A stretch of DNA of 58,649 bases from Thermodesulfovibrionia bacterium (lineage in GTDB: Bacteria > Nitrospirota > Thermodesulfovibrionia > UBA6902). This document shows, piece after piece, positions 18,457 to 27,726 of the stretch. The position numbers and the translations under genes are program-made. The notes beneath the pieces are model-generated. The model was not told the DNA's origin, searched no databases, and worked only from the letters and a program-made list of their open reading frames with translations. The stretch covers positions 1-58,649 of the forward strand of contig JAGVNU010000036.1 in the NCBI GenBank assembly GCA_020053105.1, written 5' to 3'. How positions within the stretch are numbered: the stretch's first letter is position 1; the number at the start of each line of letters is the position of its first letter.

Positions 18457-18972
18457 ATGAACATAATAATTAATTGCAGACAGATGGAACTCACGAAAAA
18501 CCTCAAGGAATATGCTGAAGAAAAAATAGGCAAGTTCAAAAAATATCTCGGTGATGTCTCAGAAGCGACCGTTACCCTGAGCGTCGAAAAATACAGGCAT
18601 ACAGCGGAAGTGCTCCTGAAAGTAAACGGGGCATTCATTCAGGCGGTAAGCACAACAGGAGAAATGTATTCATCCATTGATGAGGTAGTGGAAAAACTGG
18701 CCGTGCAGGTCAAGAAATTCAAAGACAAATCTGTATCTTTAAGGAAGAACAAGGGCAAATCCGATTTGCTGCCGGAAGCGGTTGAGACCCTGCCTACGAT
18801 CATAAAAAACAAGGCCTATAATATAAAGCCAATGAGCGTGGAAGAGGCCGCCATGCAGATGGACCTGCTGGATAAAGATTTTTTTGTATTTACTAATGCG
18901 TCCTCAGGCAATATCAATGTCCTGCACAAAAGAAACGACGGGAACTTCGGACTTATTGAACCCATAAAGTGA
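18457..18972 (+). CDS. hpf: ribosome hibernation promoting factor, long form
   Basis: The 171-residue protein has an N-terminal S30AE domain (about 1-95: MNIIINCRQMELTKNLKEYA, VSTTGEMYSSIDEVVEKL). The C-terminal dimerisation domain of long HPF also is present (about 115-171: IKPMSVEEAAMQMDLLDKDF, FVFTNASSGNINVLHKR). Long HPF forms 100S ribosome dimers in resting cells. It follows rpoN after 93 bp behind an AAGGAGAG site and overlaps rapZ by 4 bp (GTGA). Confidence 0.94.
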   Translation: MNIIINCRQMELTKNLKEYAEEKIGKFKKYLGDVSEATVTLSVEKYRHTAEVLLKVNGAFIQAVSTTGEMYSSIDEVVEKLAVQVKKFKDKSVSLRKNKGKSDLLPEAVETLPTIIKNKAYNIKPMSVEEAAMQMDLLDKDFFVFTNASSGNINVLHKRNDGNFGLIEPIK

Positions 18973-19844
18973 AACGACATAAAAAAAATCAGCTCCTTAC
19001 AATAATCCTGACGGGCCTCTCGGGGGCAGGGAAAACAGTTGCACTCAATGCCTTTGAAGACAGCGGTTTTTTCTGTGTGGACAACCTTCCCCTGAAACTT
19101 ATCGAGACCTTTGTCACTTTAAGCAGCAAAACTCCGACCATATCAAAGATCGCTATCGGGATCGACATCAGAGAGAGGAAGTTTCTGACTGACTTCTCTA
19201 ATGCTGTTTCATCCTTAAGAGAAAAACATAAAATAGAAATCATATTCCTTGAGGCATCCGACGAAGCCCTCATCAGACGCTTCAAGGAAACAAGAAGACC
19301 GCATCCGCTTGGGCATAAGGACCTCAGAAAAGCCATTCAGAGGGAGACCAGACTCCTTTCTTCAATTCGTCTGGAAGCCAATACGGTCATTGAAACTTCC
19401 GCCCTTACTCCGCATCAGCTGCGGAAATTCATAACAGAATTATACCTTAGGAAGGGCCCAAAAAAAATGACCGTCAGTCTTGTATCTTTCGGGTACAAAT
19501 TCGGTATCCCGCCGGAAGCGGACCTGCTTTTTGATGTACGGTTCCTGCCAAACCCGTATTTCATAGAAAAATTGAAACCCTTTCCAGGGACTTCCGCGAA
19601 GGTGAGAAGATTTGTGCTTTCCCATGCCGGAACCAGGGAATTTTTCAATAAACTCTATCCTCTTCTGAACCATATAGTCCCGCTGTATTCACAGGAAGGA
19701 AGGAGTTATCTCACCATCGGCATAGGCTGCACCGGGGGAAGACACAGGTCCCCTGCCATCGTGCAGGACATTGAAAAGAACTTCAAGAAGCAAAACATAA
19801 AAACAACGGTAACGCACAGGGACCTGGACCGGGCATCCTCATGA
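18969..19844 (+). CDS. rapZ: RapZ/YvcJ-family nucleotide-binding RNase adaptor
   Basis: The 291-residue protein starts at GTG, overlapping the hpf stop. Walker A is GLSGAGKT (near residue 16), followed by FFCVDNLPLKL. The C-terminal domain carries the family signature GCTGGRHRSP near 255. In E. coli RapZ directs RNase E to the sRNA GlmZ and so controls amino-sugar synthesis; in other groups the role is less clear. The rpoN-hpf-rapZ order is widely conserved. Confidence 0.93.
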   Translation: MKRHKKNQLLTIILTGLSGAGKTVALNAFEDSGFFCVDNLPLKLIETFVTLSSKTPTISKIAIGIDIRERKFLTDFSNAVSSLREKHKIEIIFLEASDEALIRRFKETRRPHPLGHKDLRKAIQRETRLLSSIRLEANTVIETSALTPHQLRKFITELYLRKGPKKMTVSLVSFGYKFGIPPEADLLFDVRFLPNPYFIEKLKPFPGTSAKVRRFVLSHAGTREFFNKLYPLLNHIVPLYSQEGRSYLTIGIGCTGGRHRSPAIVQDIEKNFKKQNIKTTVTHRDLDRASS

Positions 19845-19862
19845 GATCTGTCCGCAAGACAC

Positions 19863-21011
19863 ATGAAGCGTAAAACGATTTCATCTTCAAATCCGGTATA
19901 CCTTGACAACAACGCCTCTACCCCGTTGGCTCACGGGGTCGCCGATGCGATGGCCGCGTGTCTCAAATCCAACTTCGGCAATCCCTCAAGCTCTCATGTT
20001 TATGGAGAAGCCGCAAGTCAAGCCATTGAACATGCGCGCAAACAAGTGGCCGGCTTGATTAATGCGAAGCCTGAAGAAATAATATTCACATCCGGAGGCA
20101 CCGAGGCAAATAATCTGGCCATACGCGGAAGTGCGCTAAGGTTCAAATCCGGACATATAATCTCTTCATGCGTCGAACACCCTTCTGTGATGAAACCATT
20201 GAAATACCTTGAAGGCCTCGGCTTTAAGATTACATATCTCCCGGTTGATAAATACGGCATTGTTGATCCCGCTGTTCTCAAAAAACTCATCAGGGAAAAT
20301 ACAATTTTAATAACCATTATGCATTCCAATAATGAGACCGGCTCTATCCAGCCGATAGCAGAGATCGGGAAGACAGCAAGCAGCAGCGGTATTGTTTTCC
20401 ATTGCGACGCCGCCCAATCCGTCGGCAAGGTCCCTGTTGACGTAAAAAAGTTGAAGGTCGATCTTTTAACAATCGTCCCCCACAAATTTTACGGCCCGAA
20501 AGGGACAGGCGCGCTTTTTGTAAAACGCGGCGTGGAACTTAAACCTGTCTTGTACGGCGCTTCTCACGAAAAAGGATTAAGGCCGGGCACGGAAAATGTC
20601 TGTTCTATAGTGGGACTTGGCAAGGCCTCGGAGATTGCTGAAAAGGAGCTGCCCGACAGAGTGCAGTTGATGAAGGACCTTACCGGATATTTCTACAATG
20701 AACTACGCAGAGAAATTCCGGGTATAAGACTTAACGGCCACCCGACCAAACGACTGCCGAACACACTGAATCTTTCATTCCCTGACATTCAGGGCAATAT
20801 CCTGTTAGAGAAGTTGAAAAAGGAAATCGCTGCCTCAACCGGCTCCGCATGTCACGAAGGCAAACATAAACCATCTTCTGTTTTAAAGGCCATGGGATTA
20901 AGCGACAGAGAGGCTCTGTCGGCACTAAGGTTAAGTCTTGGAATTAATAATACAGAAGTTCAAATCAGAAGGGCCGTAAAGTCTATTGCAGAAGCTTACA
21001 GGAATCTTTGA
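19863..21011 (+). CDS. cysteine desulfurase (NifS/IscS family)
   Basis: The 382-residue PLP enzyme has the start VYLDNNASTPLA, the PLP lysine in VPHKFYGPKGTGAL (about 204-217) and the persulfide cysteine in STGSACHEGKHKPSSVL (about 326-342). The SSVLKAMG stretch after the catalytic loop is typical of NifS-like members. It releases sulfur from cysteine for Fe-S clusters, thiamine or tRNA thiolation. There is no iscU beside it. Its last 29 bp overlap the 3' end of the convergent M16 protease gene. Confidence 0.92.
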   Translation: MKRKTISSSNPVYLDNNASTPLAHGVADAMAACLKSNFGNPSSSHVYGEAASQAIEHARKQVAGLINAKPEEIIFTSGGTEANNLAIRGSALRFKSGHIISSCVEHPSVMKPLKYLEGLGFKITYLPVDKYGIVDPAVLKKLIRENTILITIMHSNNETGSIQPIAEIGKTASSSGIVFHCDAAQSVGKVPVDVKKLKVDLLTIVPHKFYGPKGTGALFVKRGVELKPVLYGASHEKGLRPGTENVCSIVGLGKASEIAEKELPDRVQLMKDLTGYFYNELRREIPGIRLNGHPTKRLPNTLNLSFPDIQGNILLEKLKKEIAASTGSACHEGKHKPSSVLKAMGLSDREALSALRLSLGINNTEVQIRRAVKSIAEAYRNL

Positions 21012-22239
21012 GATCTTTCTCTTCTACCGGGCCGTAAACAGTCAGCGCAAAGGCACTGTCCCCGGCGGTCTCCCCGGCCAGGTGTCTCACCTTTTCAATT
21101 GTGACCGATTCAACCATCCGGATTATTTCTTCGGGAGAATAATACTTCCCGTAATATATTTCCTGTTTTGCTATATTCGTCATCTTGTTGCTCGTTGATT
21201 CAAGGGCAAGCAGGAGATTGCCTTTCAGCTGGGCCTTGGCCCTCTGAAGTTCATCAGCTGTAATGGAATGCGGAAGGCCCTTCATTTCATCAACCGTTAT
21301 ATTGATGACTTCACTGACATGTTTTTTATCAGTGCCGGCATAAACGGCCCACAATCCCGTATCAGAATAAGCGGCATGATAAGAATAAATGGAATATACC
21401 AGCCCCCTCTGCTCCCTCACATTCTGAAACAACCTTGAGCTGATGCCGGAACCCAGTATGGTATTAAGCAGGTGCATCGAGTACCTGTCTTCACTGCTGT
21501 AAGGGAGGCCTTTAAGTCCGAGACATACATGCGCTTCTGACAGGTCTTTAGTGACTATATTTATTTTATTCGTGAATACGGGGACCAGTTCACTTTTCTT
21601 TTCTCCCTGTCTATTAAGGCTGCCGATAGTCCTGTTGAGTCCGTCAATCAGTTCCTCCTCGATAAAATTGCCGCTGCAGGACACTATAATATTTTCAGCT
21701 CCGTAATATTTATTTATGTGATCGATAAGATCATTCCTGGTAAAGCTACTGATTGTTTCCACCCCGCCGAGGACTGTCTGCCCAAGGCCTTTGTCACCCC
21801 ATATATGCTTGCCGAACAGCTCGTGAACATAATCCGAAGGATTGTCTTCAACCATTTTAATCTCTTCATACACGATGTTCTTTTCTTTTTCAATATCGGT
21901 TTCGGGAAAAGTCGACTTCAGGAATATGTCCGATAAAAGATCAAGCGCCGGCCTAAGATATTCAGCAAGCACCTTCACATAAAACACTGTATACTCAGTG
22001 GACGTATAAGCATTTATTTCCCCGCCCAGTGAATCAATTTCTACTGCTATGTCCTGTGCAGTACAGCTCTGGGTCCCCTTGAAAAACATGTGTTCCAGAA
22101 AATGTGAAATGCCGTTTTTGCCGGGGGTTTCATAACGGGAGCCGATCTTGATCCAGAAGCCGATACAAACAGAATGCATTTCATGCGCGGCTTCCATGAG
22201 GACCGGGATATTATTGCCGAGGTTTATTTTTTTATACAT
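20983..22239 (-). CDS. M16-family zinc metallopeptidase
   Basis: The 418-residue protein has the inverted zinc motif HFLEH (H46, E49, H50) and the downstream glutamate in YEEIKMVEDNPSDYVHELF, as in mitochondrial-processing-peptidase-like bacterial proteins (YmxG/PqqL group). There is no signal peptide, which suggests a cytosolic peptidase. It is commonly encoded after pnp, as here, and the 187-bp gap holds two hairpins. It ends tail-to-tail with the cysteine desulfurase, overlapping by 29 bp. Confidence 0.92.
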   Translation of the reverse strand: MYKKINLGNNIPVLMEAAHEMHSVCIGFWIKIGSRYETPGKNGISHFLEHMFFKGTQSCTAQDIAVEIDSLGGEINAYTSTEYTVFYVKVLAEYLRPALDLLSDIFLKSTFPETDIEKEKNIVYEEIKMVEDNPSDYVHELFGKHIWGDKGLGQTVLGGVETISSFTRNDLIDHINKYYGAENIIVSCSGNFIEEELIDGLNRTIGSLNRQGEKKSELVPVFTNKINIVTKDLSEAHVCLGLKGLPYSSEDRYSMHLLNTILGSGISSRLFQNVREQRGLVYSIYSYHAAYSDTGLWAVYAGTDKKHVSEVINITVDEMKGLPHSITADELQRAKAQLKGNLLLALESTSNKMTNIAKQEIYYGKYYSPEEIIRMVESVTIEKVRHLAGETAGDSAFALTVYGPVEEKDLKDSCKLLQ

Positions 22240-22270
22240 TTATATCTCTCAGAAAAAAATGCGGTCATTT

Positions 22271-22297
22271 AGCAGACAGGGGAGTTACCCCCGTCTG
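22271..22297. repeat. GC-rich hairpin between pnp and the M16 protease gene
   Basis: The arms GCAGACaGGGG and CCCCcGTCTGC form a stem with one A-C mismatch and a 5-nt loop. A second hairpin, GCCTGT...ACAGGC, lies at 22388-22413. Both sit in the transcript between pnp and the protease gene and could slow exonucleases or weakly terminate. Confidence 0.45.
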
Positions 22298-22426
22298 CCG
22301 GCTGTTGACTTTCTTCTGTACGGATTTAGTGATAAGTAGTTTGATGGTTATTATAGAGGGTTGAAACTTCTCTTGCAACAAAATTAAGCCTGTCGCTGTA
22401 TTCCATTACAGGCCCCTGAATTCCTA

Positions 22427-24514
22427 TCAGGCTTCCTGCTCTTTAAGGGCCTCTTTTCTGCTGAGACGTATCCTGCCCATCTTGTCAATCTCAATCACTT
22501 TAACAGGCACGCCTTCCTCCCCCTCTTTGAGAACATCTTCAACCTTTGCGACCCTTTTGTCCGAAATTTGTGATATATGCAGTAAACCTTCAGTGCCCGG
22601 TAATATCTCTACAAACGCACCAAAATCTACTATCCTCTTTACCTTTCCTATGTAAATCTTTCCAAGCTCGGCCTCGGCAATAATCCCTTCAATGATACTG
22701 ATCGCCTTTTGTGCCGACTCTTCATCAATAGACGCGATATTTATATTGCCCGAATCATCAATGTCGATCTTTACTCCGGTCTGTTCAACTATGCCCCTGA
22801 TTACCTTGCCGCCGGTGCCGATGACCTCCCTGATTTTGTCGGGCCTTATCTTCATGGTAAAAATCCTGGGGGCATGTGCCGCAAGATGGTCTCTTGGACT
22901 GGAAAGGATTTCCTTCATCTTGCCCAGTATATGGAGCCTTCCCTTTTTTGCCTGGTCAAGGGCATTTGCCATAATGTCCCTGCTCACGCCGCTAATTTTA
23001 ACATCCATCTGAAACGCTGTAATGCCTTCTTCGGTGCCAGTGACCTTGAAATCCATATCTCCGAGGTGGTCCTCAAGACCGAGGATGTCCGTAAGAACAA
23101 CTGTCCTTTCGCCCTCTTTTATGAGTCCCATGGCAATGCCCGCAACAGGCGACTTAATCGGAACGCCTGCATCCATAAGGGCAAGTGTTCCGCCGCAAAC
23201 CGTGGCCATTGATGATGAGCCGTTTGATTCCAGGATATCAGATACTATTCTGATGGTATACGGGAATTCAGCCTTGGGAGGAAGGATCTCCTTTAAGGCC
23301 CTTTCAGCCAGCATGCCGTGCCCTATCTCCCTCCGGCCCGCGGAACGGAGGAATTTGACCTCTCCCACACTGAACGGCGGGAAGTTATAGTGAAGCATAA
23401 AGGCCTTCTTTGATTCTCCTTCAAGGGCGTCGATCCTCTGTTCATCCTCTGAAGTGCCGAGAGTGACCACTGCAAGGGCCTGGGTCTCTCCCCTTACAAA
23501 CAGGGCTGAGCCGTGTGCCCGCGGCAGGATCCCGACATCGGCGCTTATCTTCCGCACCTCATCAGCCCTGCGGCCGTCGGCCCTGATCCCTTGGTCCAGA
23601 ACCATGTTCCTCACAAGGTCCTTTTCCAGTTTATTGAATAAAAACGCTATGTCCTTTGAAATGTCCTCATCCCCCGTATTGAGTCCTGTTACAACTTCTT
23701 TAAGGATATTATTCAGGGTATCCTGTCTCAGCAGTTTATCGGGGATGACGATGGCCTGTTTTATTTTTTCAAGTGAAATGGCCGAAACCGACCTCATAAG
23801 TTCCTCGTTTAATTGAGGAGGCGTAACGAGTCTTTTGGGTTTTCCGATTAAGGCAACTAACTGCTTCTGGAGATTAACAACATTTTTGATTTCCTTATGA
23901 GCTATATCAAGCGCTTCAAGCAGAACGGATTCTGTAATCTCAAGCCCCCCGCCTTCAACCATCAATACAGCATCCGCTGTACCTGCAACAACAAGGGTAA
24001 AATCACATTCTTCTATCTCCTGCAGATCCGGATTGACAACAAAAGAGTCTTTCAATATACCCATTCTTACTGCGCCTACAGGGCCGTCAAACGGGATATC
24101 GGATATGCTCAGAGCAGCAGACATGCCGATAATTCCAAGGATGTCTGAAATATTTTCATTCCCGAATGATAATACCGATACGATCCCCTGCGTCTCCGAA
24201 TAAAAACCGTCAGGGAAAATAGGTCTTATTGGTCTGTCGATAAGCCGGGAGGTAAGGACTTCTTTTTCACTCGGTCTGCCCTCCCTTTTAAAAAACCCTC
24301 CTGGGATTTTGCCGGCGGCGTAAGCCTTTTCCTGATAATCAACAGTGAGGGGGAAAAAATCCACATCTGCTTTTGGTTCTTTTTTGGCAACGGCTGTTGC
24401 CAGTATGACTGTGTCGCCATATCTGGCGATTATTGATCCATCAGCCTGTTTTGCGAATCGTCCTGTCTCAAGATAAAGCGGTTTTCCTTTAAGTTCAAGC
24501 TCAACATTTGTCAT
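22427..24514 (-). CDS. pnp: polynucleotide phosphorylase
   Basis: The 695-residue protein has two RNase PH cores (FFKREGRPSEKEVLTSRLID near 75; LHYNFPPFSVGEV and GRREIGHGMLAERAL near 380-410), a KH domain (IREVIGTGGKVIRGIVEQTG near 560) and an S1 domain (GKIYIGKVKRIVDFGAFVEI near 622). It degrades RNA 3' to 5' phosphorolytically and is part of the degradosome in many bacteria. It follows rpsO after only 6 bp, the conserved rpsO-pnp pair. Confidence 0.97.
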   Translation of the reverse strand: MTNVELELKGKPLYLETGRFAKQADGSIIARYGDTVILATAVAKKEPKADVDFFPLTVDYQEKAYAAGKIPGGFFKREGRPSEKEVLTSRLIDRPIRPIFPDGFYSETQGIVSVLSFGNENISDILGIIGMSAALSISDIPFDGPVGAVRMGILKDSFVVNPDLQEIEECDFTLVVAGTADAVLMVEGGGLEITESVLLEALDIAHKEIKNVVNLQKQLVALIGKPKRLVTPPQLNEELMRSVSAISLEKIKQAIVIPDKLLRQDTLNNILKEVVTGLNTGDEDISKDIAFLFNKLEKDLVRNMVLDQGIRADGRRADEVRKISADVGILPRAHGSALFVRGETQALAVVTLGTSEDEQRIDALEGESKKAFMLHYNFPPFSVGEVKFLRSAGRREIGHGMLAERALKEILPPKAEFPYTIRIVSDILESNGSSSMATVCGGTLALMDAGVPIKSPVAGIAMGLIKEGERTVVLTDILGLEDHLGDMDFKVTGTEEGITAFQMDVKISGVSRDIMANALDQAKKGRLHILGKMKEILSSPRDHLAAHAPRIFTMKIRPDKIREVIGTGGKVIRGIVEQTGVKIDIDDSGNINIASIDEESAQKAISIIEGIIAEAELGKIYIGKVKRIVDFGAFVEILPGTEGLLHISQISDKRVAKVEDVLKEGEEGVPVKVIEIDKMGRIRLSRKEALKEQEA

Positions 24515-24520
24515 TCATTT

Positions 24521-24790
24521 CTACTTTCTTAATCCAAGCTGTTTTACAAGCTTATCATAGCGTTCCTTGTCAGATGCCTTCAGGTAACTCAGGAGCTTGC
24601 GTCTCTGTCCCACCAGTTTCAGAAGTCCTCTGCGGGAGTGATGATCTTTTTTATGCGTCTGAAAATGCAGGTTAAGATCATTGAGCCTCTCGCTGATAAG
24701 GGCTATCTGTACTTCAGGGGACCCGGTATCTCCGTCATGAAGCTTGTACTGTCCGATTATGTTTTCTTTCTTTTCTTTTTCTAAAGCCAT
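24521..24790 (-). CDS. rpsO: 30S ribosomal protein S15
   Basis: The 89-residue protein matches the S15 family length and sequence ([52 protein letters not shown]). It binds the central domain of 16S rRNA. The ATG is preceded by AAAGGTGACG on the minus strand. In many bacteria S15 represses its own mRNA through a leader structure; I did not find a clear one in the 288-bp leader here. Confidence 0.97.
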   Translation of the reverse strand: MALEKEKKENIIGQYKLHDGDTGSPEVQIALISERLNDLNLHFQTHKKDHHSRRGLLKLVGQRRKLLSYLKASDKERYDKLVKQLGLRK

Positions 24791-25078
24791 AACGTCACCT
24801 TTCTTTTATTTAAGAGATAGATATTAACACAAGTTAAATTCTTAAGTAAAGACATCAGAGCATTTCTTTGATTACTAATTTTTTGGTTCCCGGATAATTA
24901 TTAGTATAAGTGATTATATCATAAAAACATAGACACAAAAGCTGAAAATACCGGGCATCCACAATGCGCCGAAGATTGAAAAAACAATCCAGAGGAAATG
25001 AATAAGAACAATGATGTCAGCCGCTATTATATAGAACACAAGAAACGCAATTCATAATGCAGGGGCAGAGTACGCTGC

Positions 25079-25780
25079 CTACAGGAACGGCAATTGGACA
25101 TCTTTCACCTTGCAAAAACTTTTTCTGTGTATCGGACACGGCCCGTGCGCATTTATACATTCAATATGTTCCCTGGTGCCGTACCCTTTATGCCCTTTAA
25201 AGTTAAATTCCGGATACCTGTCATGGTAGTCAAGCATAATATCATCTCTGACGACCTTGGCGATAATGGAGGCCGCGGCAATGGCCGCACTGACAGACTC
25301 GCCTTTGATAAATGACTTTTGATGAAGATTAACCTCCGTAAGCCTGACAGCATCTATAAGCAGAAGGTCCGGCCTGGCCCCAAGGTCGTTCACGGCCATT
25401 TTCATCGCCAGCTTTGTAGCCTGAAGAATGTTAATCCTGTCAATGATGTCCGCTTCCACAATGCCGACCCCGATCGCATCAGCCGTTCCGACAATTTCCC
25501 AGAATAATCTTTTACGGTCTTTTTCAGCAGTTTGTTTTGAATCCCTGAGTCCTCTGATAACAAGCCCGGAAGGAAGGATTACTGCGGCAGCAACAACAGG
25601 CCCGGCCAACGGCCCCCGGCCGGCCTCATCGATTCCGGCAATTAACTTATACTCCTTACGTAATATTTCATCATGGGAAAAAATAAGGGCGGCAGTTTGA
25701 TCTGATGGAGGTTTTTTTGGCGTGATTCCCATCCGAGGGTCATTTAAATTTATGTATTTCGGAAAAATCCCGAAATACAT
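25079..25780 (-). CDS. rnhB: ribonuclease HII
   Basis: RNase HII cuts RNA in RNA-DNA hybrids. The first catalytic pair is in IAGIDEAGRGPLAGPVV, with further acidic residues in LLIDAVRL and the C-terminal KGYGTREH/GPCPIHRKSF segment. The longest frame is 233 residues, but its first codons lie inside a perfect 18-bp inverted repeat (25745-25787). The true start is therefore probably the Met at about 25732 (MGITPKKPPSDQTAA). It sits between rplS and rpsO, as in many genomes. Confidence 0.92.
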   Translation of the reverse strand: MYFGIFPKYINLNDPRMGITPKKPPSDQTAALIFSHDEILRKEYKLIAGIDEAGRGPLAGPVVAAAVILPSGLVIRGLRDSKQTAEKDRKRLFWEIVGTADAIGVGIVEADIIDRINILQATKLAMKMAVNDLGARPDLLLIDAVRLTEVNLHQKSFIKGESVSAAIAAASIIAKVVRDDIMLDYHDRYPEFNFKGHKGYGTREHIECINAHGPCPIHRKSFCKVKDVQLPFL

Positions 25781-25787
25781 AAATTTA
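25745..25787. repeat. perfect 18-bp stem hairpin across the rnhB start
   Basis: The arms TAAATTTATGTATTTCGG and CCGAAATACATAAATTTA are exact complements around a 7-nt loop (AAAAATC). The hairpin lies between rplS and rnhB and would hide or precede the rnhB ribosome site. It has no U tract in either direction. Confidence 0.85.
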
Positions 25788-25840
25788 GTTACAATAGCAC
25801 GTTAATTCCGTTTTTCTAATTTTAATCTATCGGCGCCGAC

Positions 25841-26194
25841 TTATTGCTGCTCTGCAAAAGACTTATCTTTTATCTTCGCTGCCTTGCCCTTCTTGTCCCG
25901 CAGATAATACAGTTTTGCCCTTCTTACATCTCCCTGTTTAACAACTGTAATTTTCTCAATAAGGGGTGAATGGAGAGGGAATATTTTTTCCACTCCGACC
26001 CCATAAGATATTTTTCTCACCATAAAGGTCTCACGCGCCCCGCTGCCCTTTCGCCCGATGCAAATGCCCGCAAACGTCTGGAGCCTTTCTTTTTCTCCCT
26101 CCCTGACTTTCATGCTTACACTGACCGTATCTCCCACGCGGAACGGGGTTATTTCTTTCTTGAAACCCTCTTCTATGACTTTAACAGCATTCAT
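25841..26194 (-). CDS. rplS: 50S ribosomal protein L19
   Basis: The 117-residue protein has the L19 core ([80 protein letters not shown]). It sits at the 30S-50S interface. It is downstream of trmD in the standard rpsP-khpA-trmD-rplS order; a GGAGGAA ribosome site precedes the ATG. Confidence 0.97.
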   Translation of the reverse strand: MNAVKVIEEGFKKEITPFRVGDTVSVSMKVREGEKERLQTFAGICIGRKGSGARETFMVRKISYGVGVEKIFPLHSPLIEKITVVKQGDVRRAKLYYLRDKKGKAAKIKDKSFAEQQ

Positions 26195-26285
26195 TCTTTC
26201 CTCCTGCTTTAATTTATATTTCTTTTATTCTGAAAATTATTACATCAATAAAGAGTAGTAGAATACCAGCTATCCCTGTTTGAAA

Positions 26286-27029
26286 TCAAGGGTCTTCACC
26301 GGAAGAGGCTTCAATCTCAGAAAGAATTTTCTTATCGTCCCCGGTAAGCTTCATCCGCCGGATAAGATCGGGTCTGACTTCCAGCGTCTTTCTTAACGCC
26401 TGTTTTCTCCTCCAGCGGTCTATTTCCCTGTGGTCCCCGGAAACAAGCACCTGGGGAACATGTAAGCCCCTGAATTCCCGCGGTCTTGTATAATGCGGAT
26501 AATCGAGCAGGCCCCATGAAAATGATTCGTCCTCAATAGATCTTTCATCGCCGAGCGCACCGGGGACCAGCCTTGCCACTGCGTCAATGACTACAAGGGC
26601 CGCGAGTTCTCCCCCGGTCAACACATAATCTCCGATTGAAATTTCTTCGTCCACGAGGGTCTTTACCCTTTCATCTATCCCTTCATAGCGCCCGCAGATA
26701 AAGACAAACCTTTTCTCTTCTCTTGAATAGTCTTCTGCAATGGATTGATCAAAAGGCCTGCCCTGCGGCGTCAGGAGAACGACCTTCCGGGGTTCTCCAT
26801 CCTCCCTGAGAAAGTCCATCGCCTTAAATATGGGCTCAGGCTTAAAGACCATCCCGGCCCCGCCCCCGAAGGGAGAGTCATCGACGGTCCTGTGCGCATC
26901 CGATGAAAAGTCCCTGATATTATGAAGTGCAACATCAAGCAGGCCCTTTGCCCTAGCCCTTTTTATAATGCTTTCATTAAGATAGGAAGTAAATATTTCG
27001 GGGAATATTGTTAAGACATCACACTTCAT
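26286..27029 (-). CDS. trmD: tRNA (guanine-37-N1)-methyltransferase
   Basis: I choose Met at 27029 ([13 protein letters not shown]), because family members begin at this point; an in-frame Met eight codons earlier exists. The roughly 247-residue SPOUT enzyme has [29 protein letters not shown] and the knot motif [14 protein letters not shown]. It makes m1G37, which prevents frameshifting. RimM normally sits between khpA and trmD, but here the gap to khpA is about 100 bp and holds no gene. Confidence 0.94.
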   Translation of the reverse strand: MKCDVLTIFPEIFTSYLNESIIKRARAKGLLDVALHNIRDFSSDAHRTVDDSPFGGGAGMVFKPEPIFKAMDFLREDGEPRKVVLLTPQGRPFDQSIAEDYSREEKRFVFICGRYEGIDERVKTLVDEEISIGDYVLTGGELAALVVIDAVARLVPGALGDERSIEDESFSWGLLDYPHYTRPREFRGLHVPQVLVSGDHREIDRWRRKQALRKTLEVRPDLIRRMKLTGDDKKILSEIEASSGEDP

Positions 27030-27131
27030 TTTCTGCTGGAGATAAAAATTCAAGAGAAGAAGCGGCCTTCCCTTCTTCTCTTATATATTTTGAATTTAAT
27101 GTAATGCTTTTATGCGATGGGATGAATAAAC

Positions 27132-27362
27132 CTATTCGAGTATCTCAAGCACGCAGCGTTTACCGAGCTTTGTGCCGGCAGCGCTTAAAATGGTCCTCAT
27201 TGCCCGTGCTGTTTTACCCTGCTTTCCAATGACCTTTCCAAGATCGGTCTGGGCCACACGCAATTCATAGACTGTTGTTCTTTCTCCTTCAACTTCGGCA
27301 ACTGAAACATCCTCCGGCTTATCCACGAGGGCCTTCGCCATGTCTTCGATCAGCAGTTTCAT
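27132..27362 (-). CDS. khpA: KH-domain RNA-binding protein KhpA
   Basis: The start at 27362 ([19 protein letters not shown]) is supported by GGAGG five bases upstream. The 76-residue protein is a single KH domain with the GxxG loop [10 protein letters not shown]. KhpA (YlqC) usually acts with KhpB as a small RNA chaperone; in this operon family it lies between rpsP and rimM/trmD. It follows rpsP after 30 bp. Confidence 0.93.
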   Translation of the reverse strand: MKLLIEDMAKALVDKPEDVSVAEVEGERTTVYELRVAQTDLGKVIGKQGKTARAMRTILSAAGTKLGKRCVLEILE

Positions 27363-27392
27363 ATCCACCTCCATTTGCATCCGGACTGATTT

Positions 27393-27629
27393 TTACAGAC
27401 CCGAAATGTTCAAAAGTTTCTTAACAACAGAAGTTGGTTGTGCGCCGCAGCCAAGCCAGTATTTGGCCCTCTCCGTATCGATCTTGATTTCAGAGGGTTC
27501 CTTTAACGGATCATATGTTCCGATAATCTCCAGAAACGGTCCGTCCCTTCTCGTGCTTGATTCAGTCACGATGACTCTGTAAAAAGGTTTTTTCTTGGCA
27601 CCTTTTCTTGTCAGTCTGATCTTTACCAA
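27393..27629 (-). CDS. rpsP: 30S ribosomal protein S16
   Basis: The 78-residue protein matches S16 (MVKIRLTRKGAKKKPFYRV, IVTESSTRRDGPFLEIIGTY, DTERAKYWLGCGAQPTSVV). It assembles early into the 30S subunit. A GGAGGAAG site lies just before the ATG. It is the first ribosomal gene of the khpA-trmD-rplS run and follows ffh after 97 bp. Confidence 0.97.
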   Translation of the reverse strand: MVKIRLTRKGAKKKPFYRVIVTESSTRRDGPFLEIIGTYDPLKEPSEIKIDTERAKYWLGCGAQPTSVVKKLLNISGL

Positions 27630-27726
27630 ATTACTTCCTCCATATAAAAATTAAGTATTCATAATACAGGATATGCGATAAGAAATTCAACATGTTATGA
27701 ATGAATCCGGATCGGCACCCTGTCCT

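Noticed and set aside
20983..21011. Frame error causing the overlap of cysteine desulfurase and M16 protease ends
   Set aside because: Both C-termini look natural, and 29-bp tail-to-tail overlaps are common.
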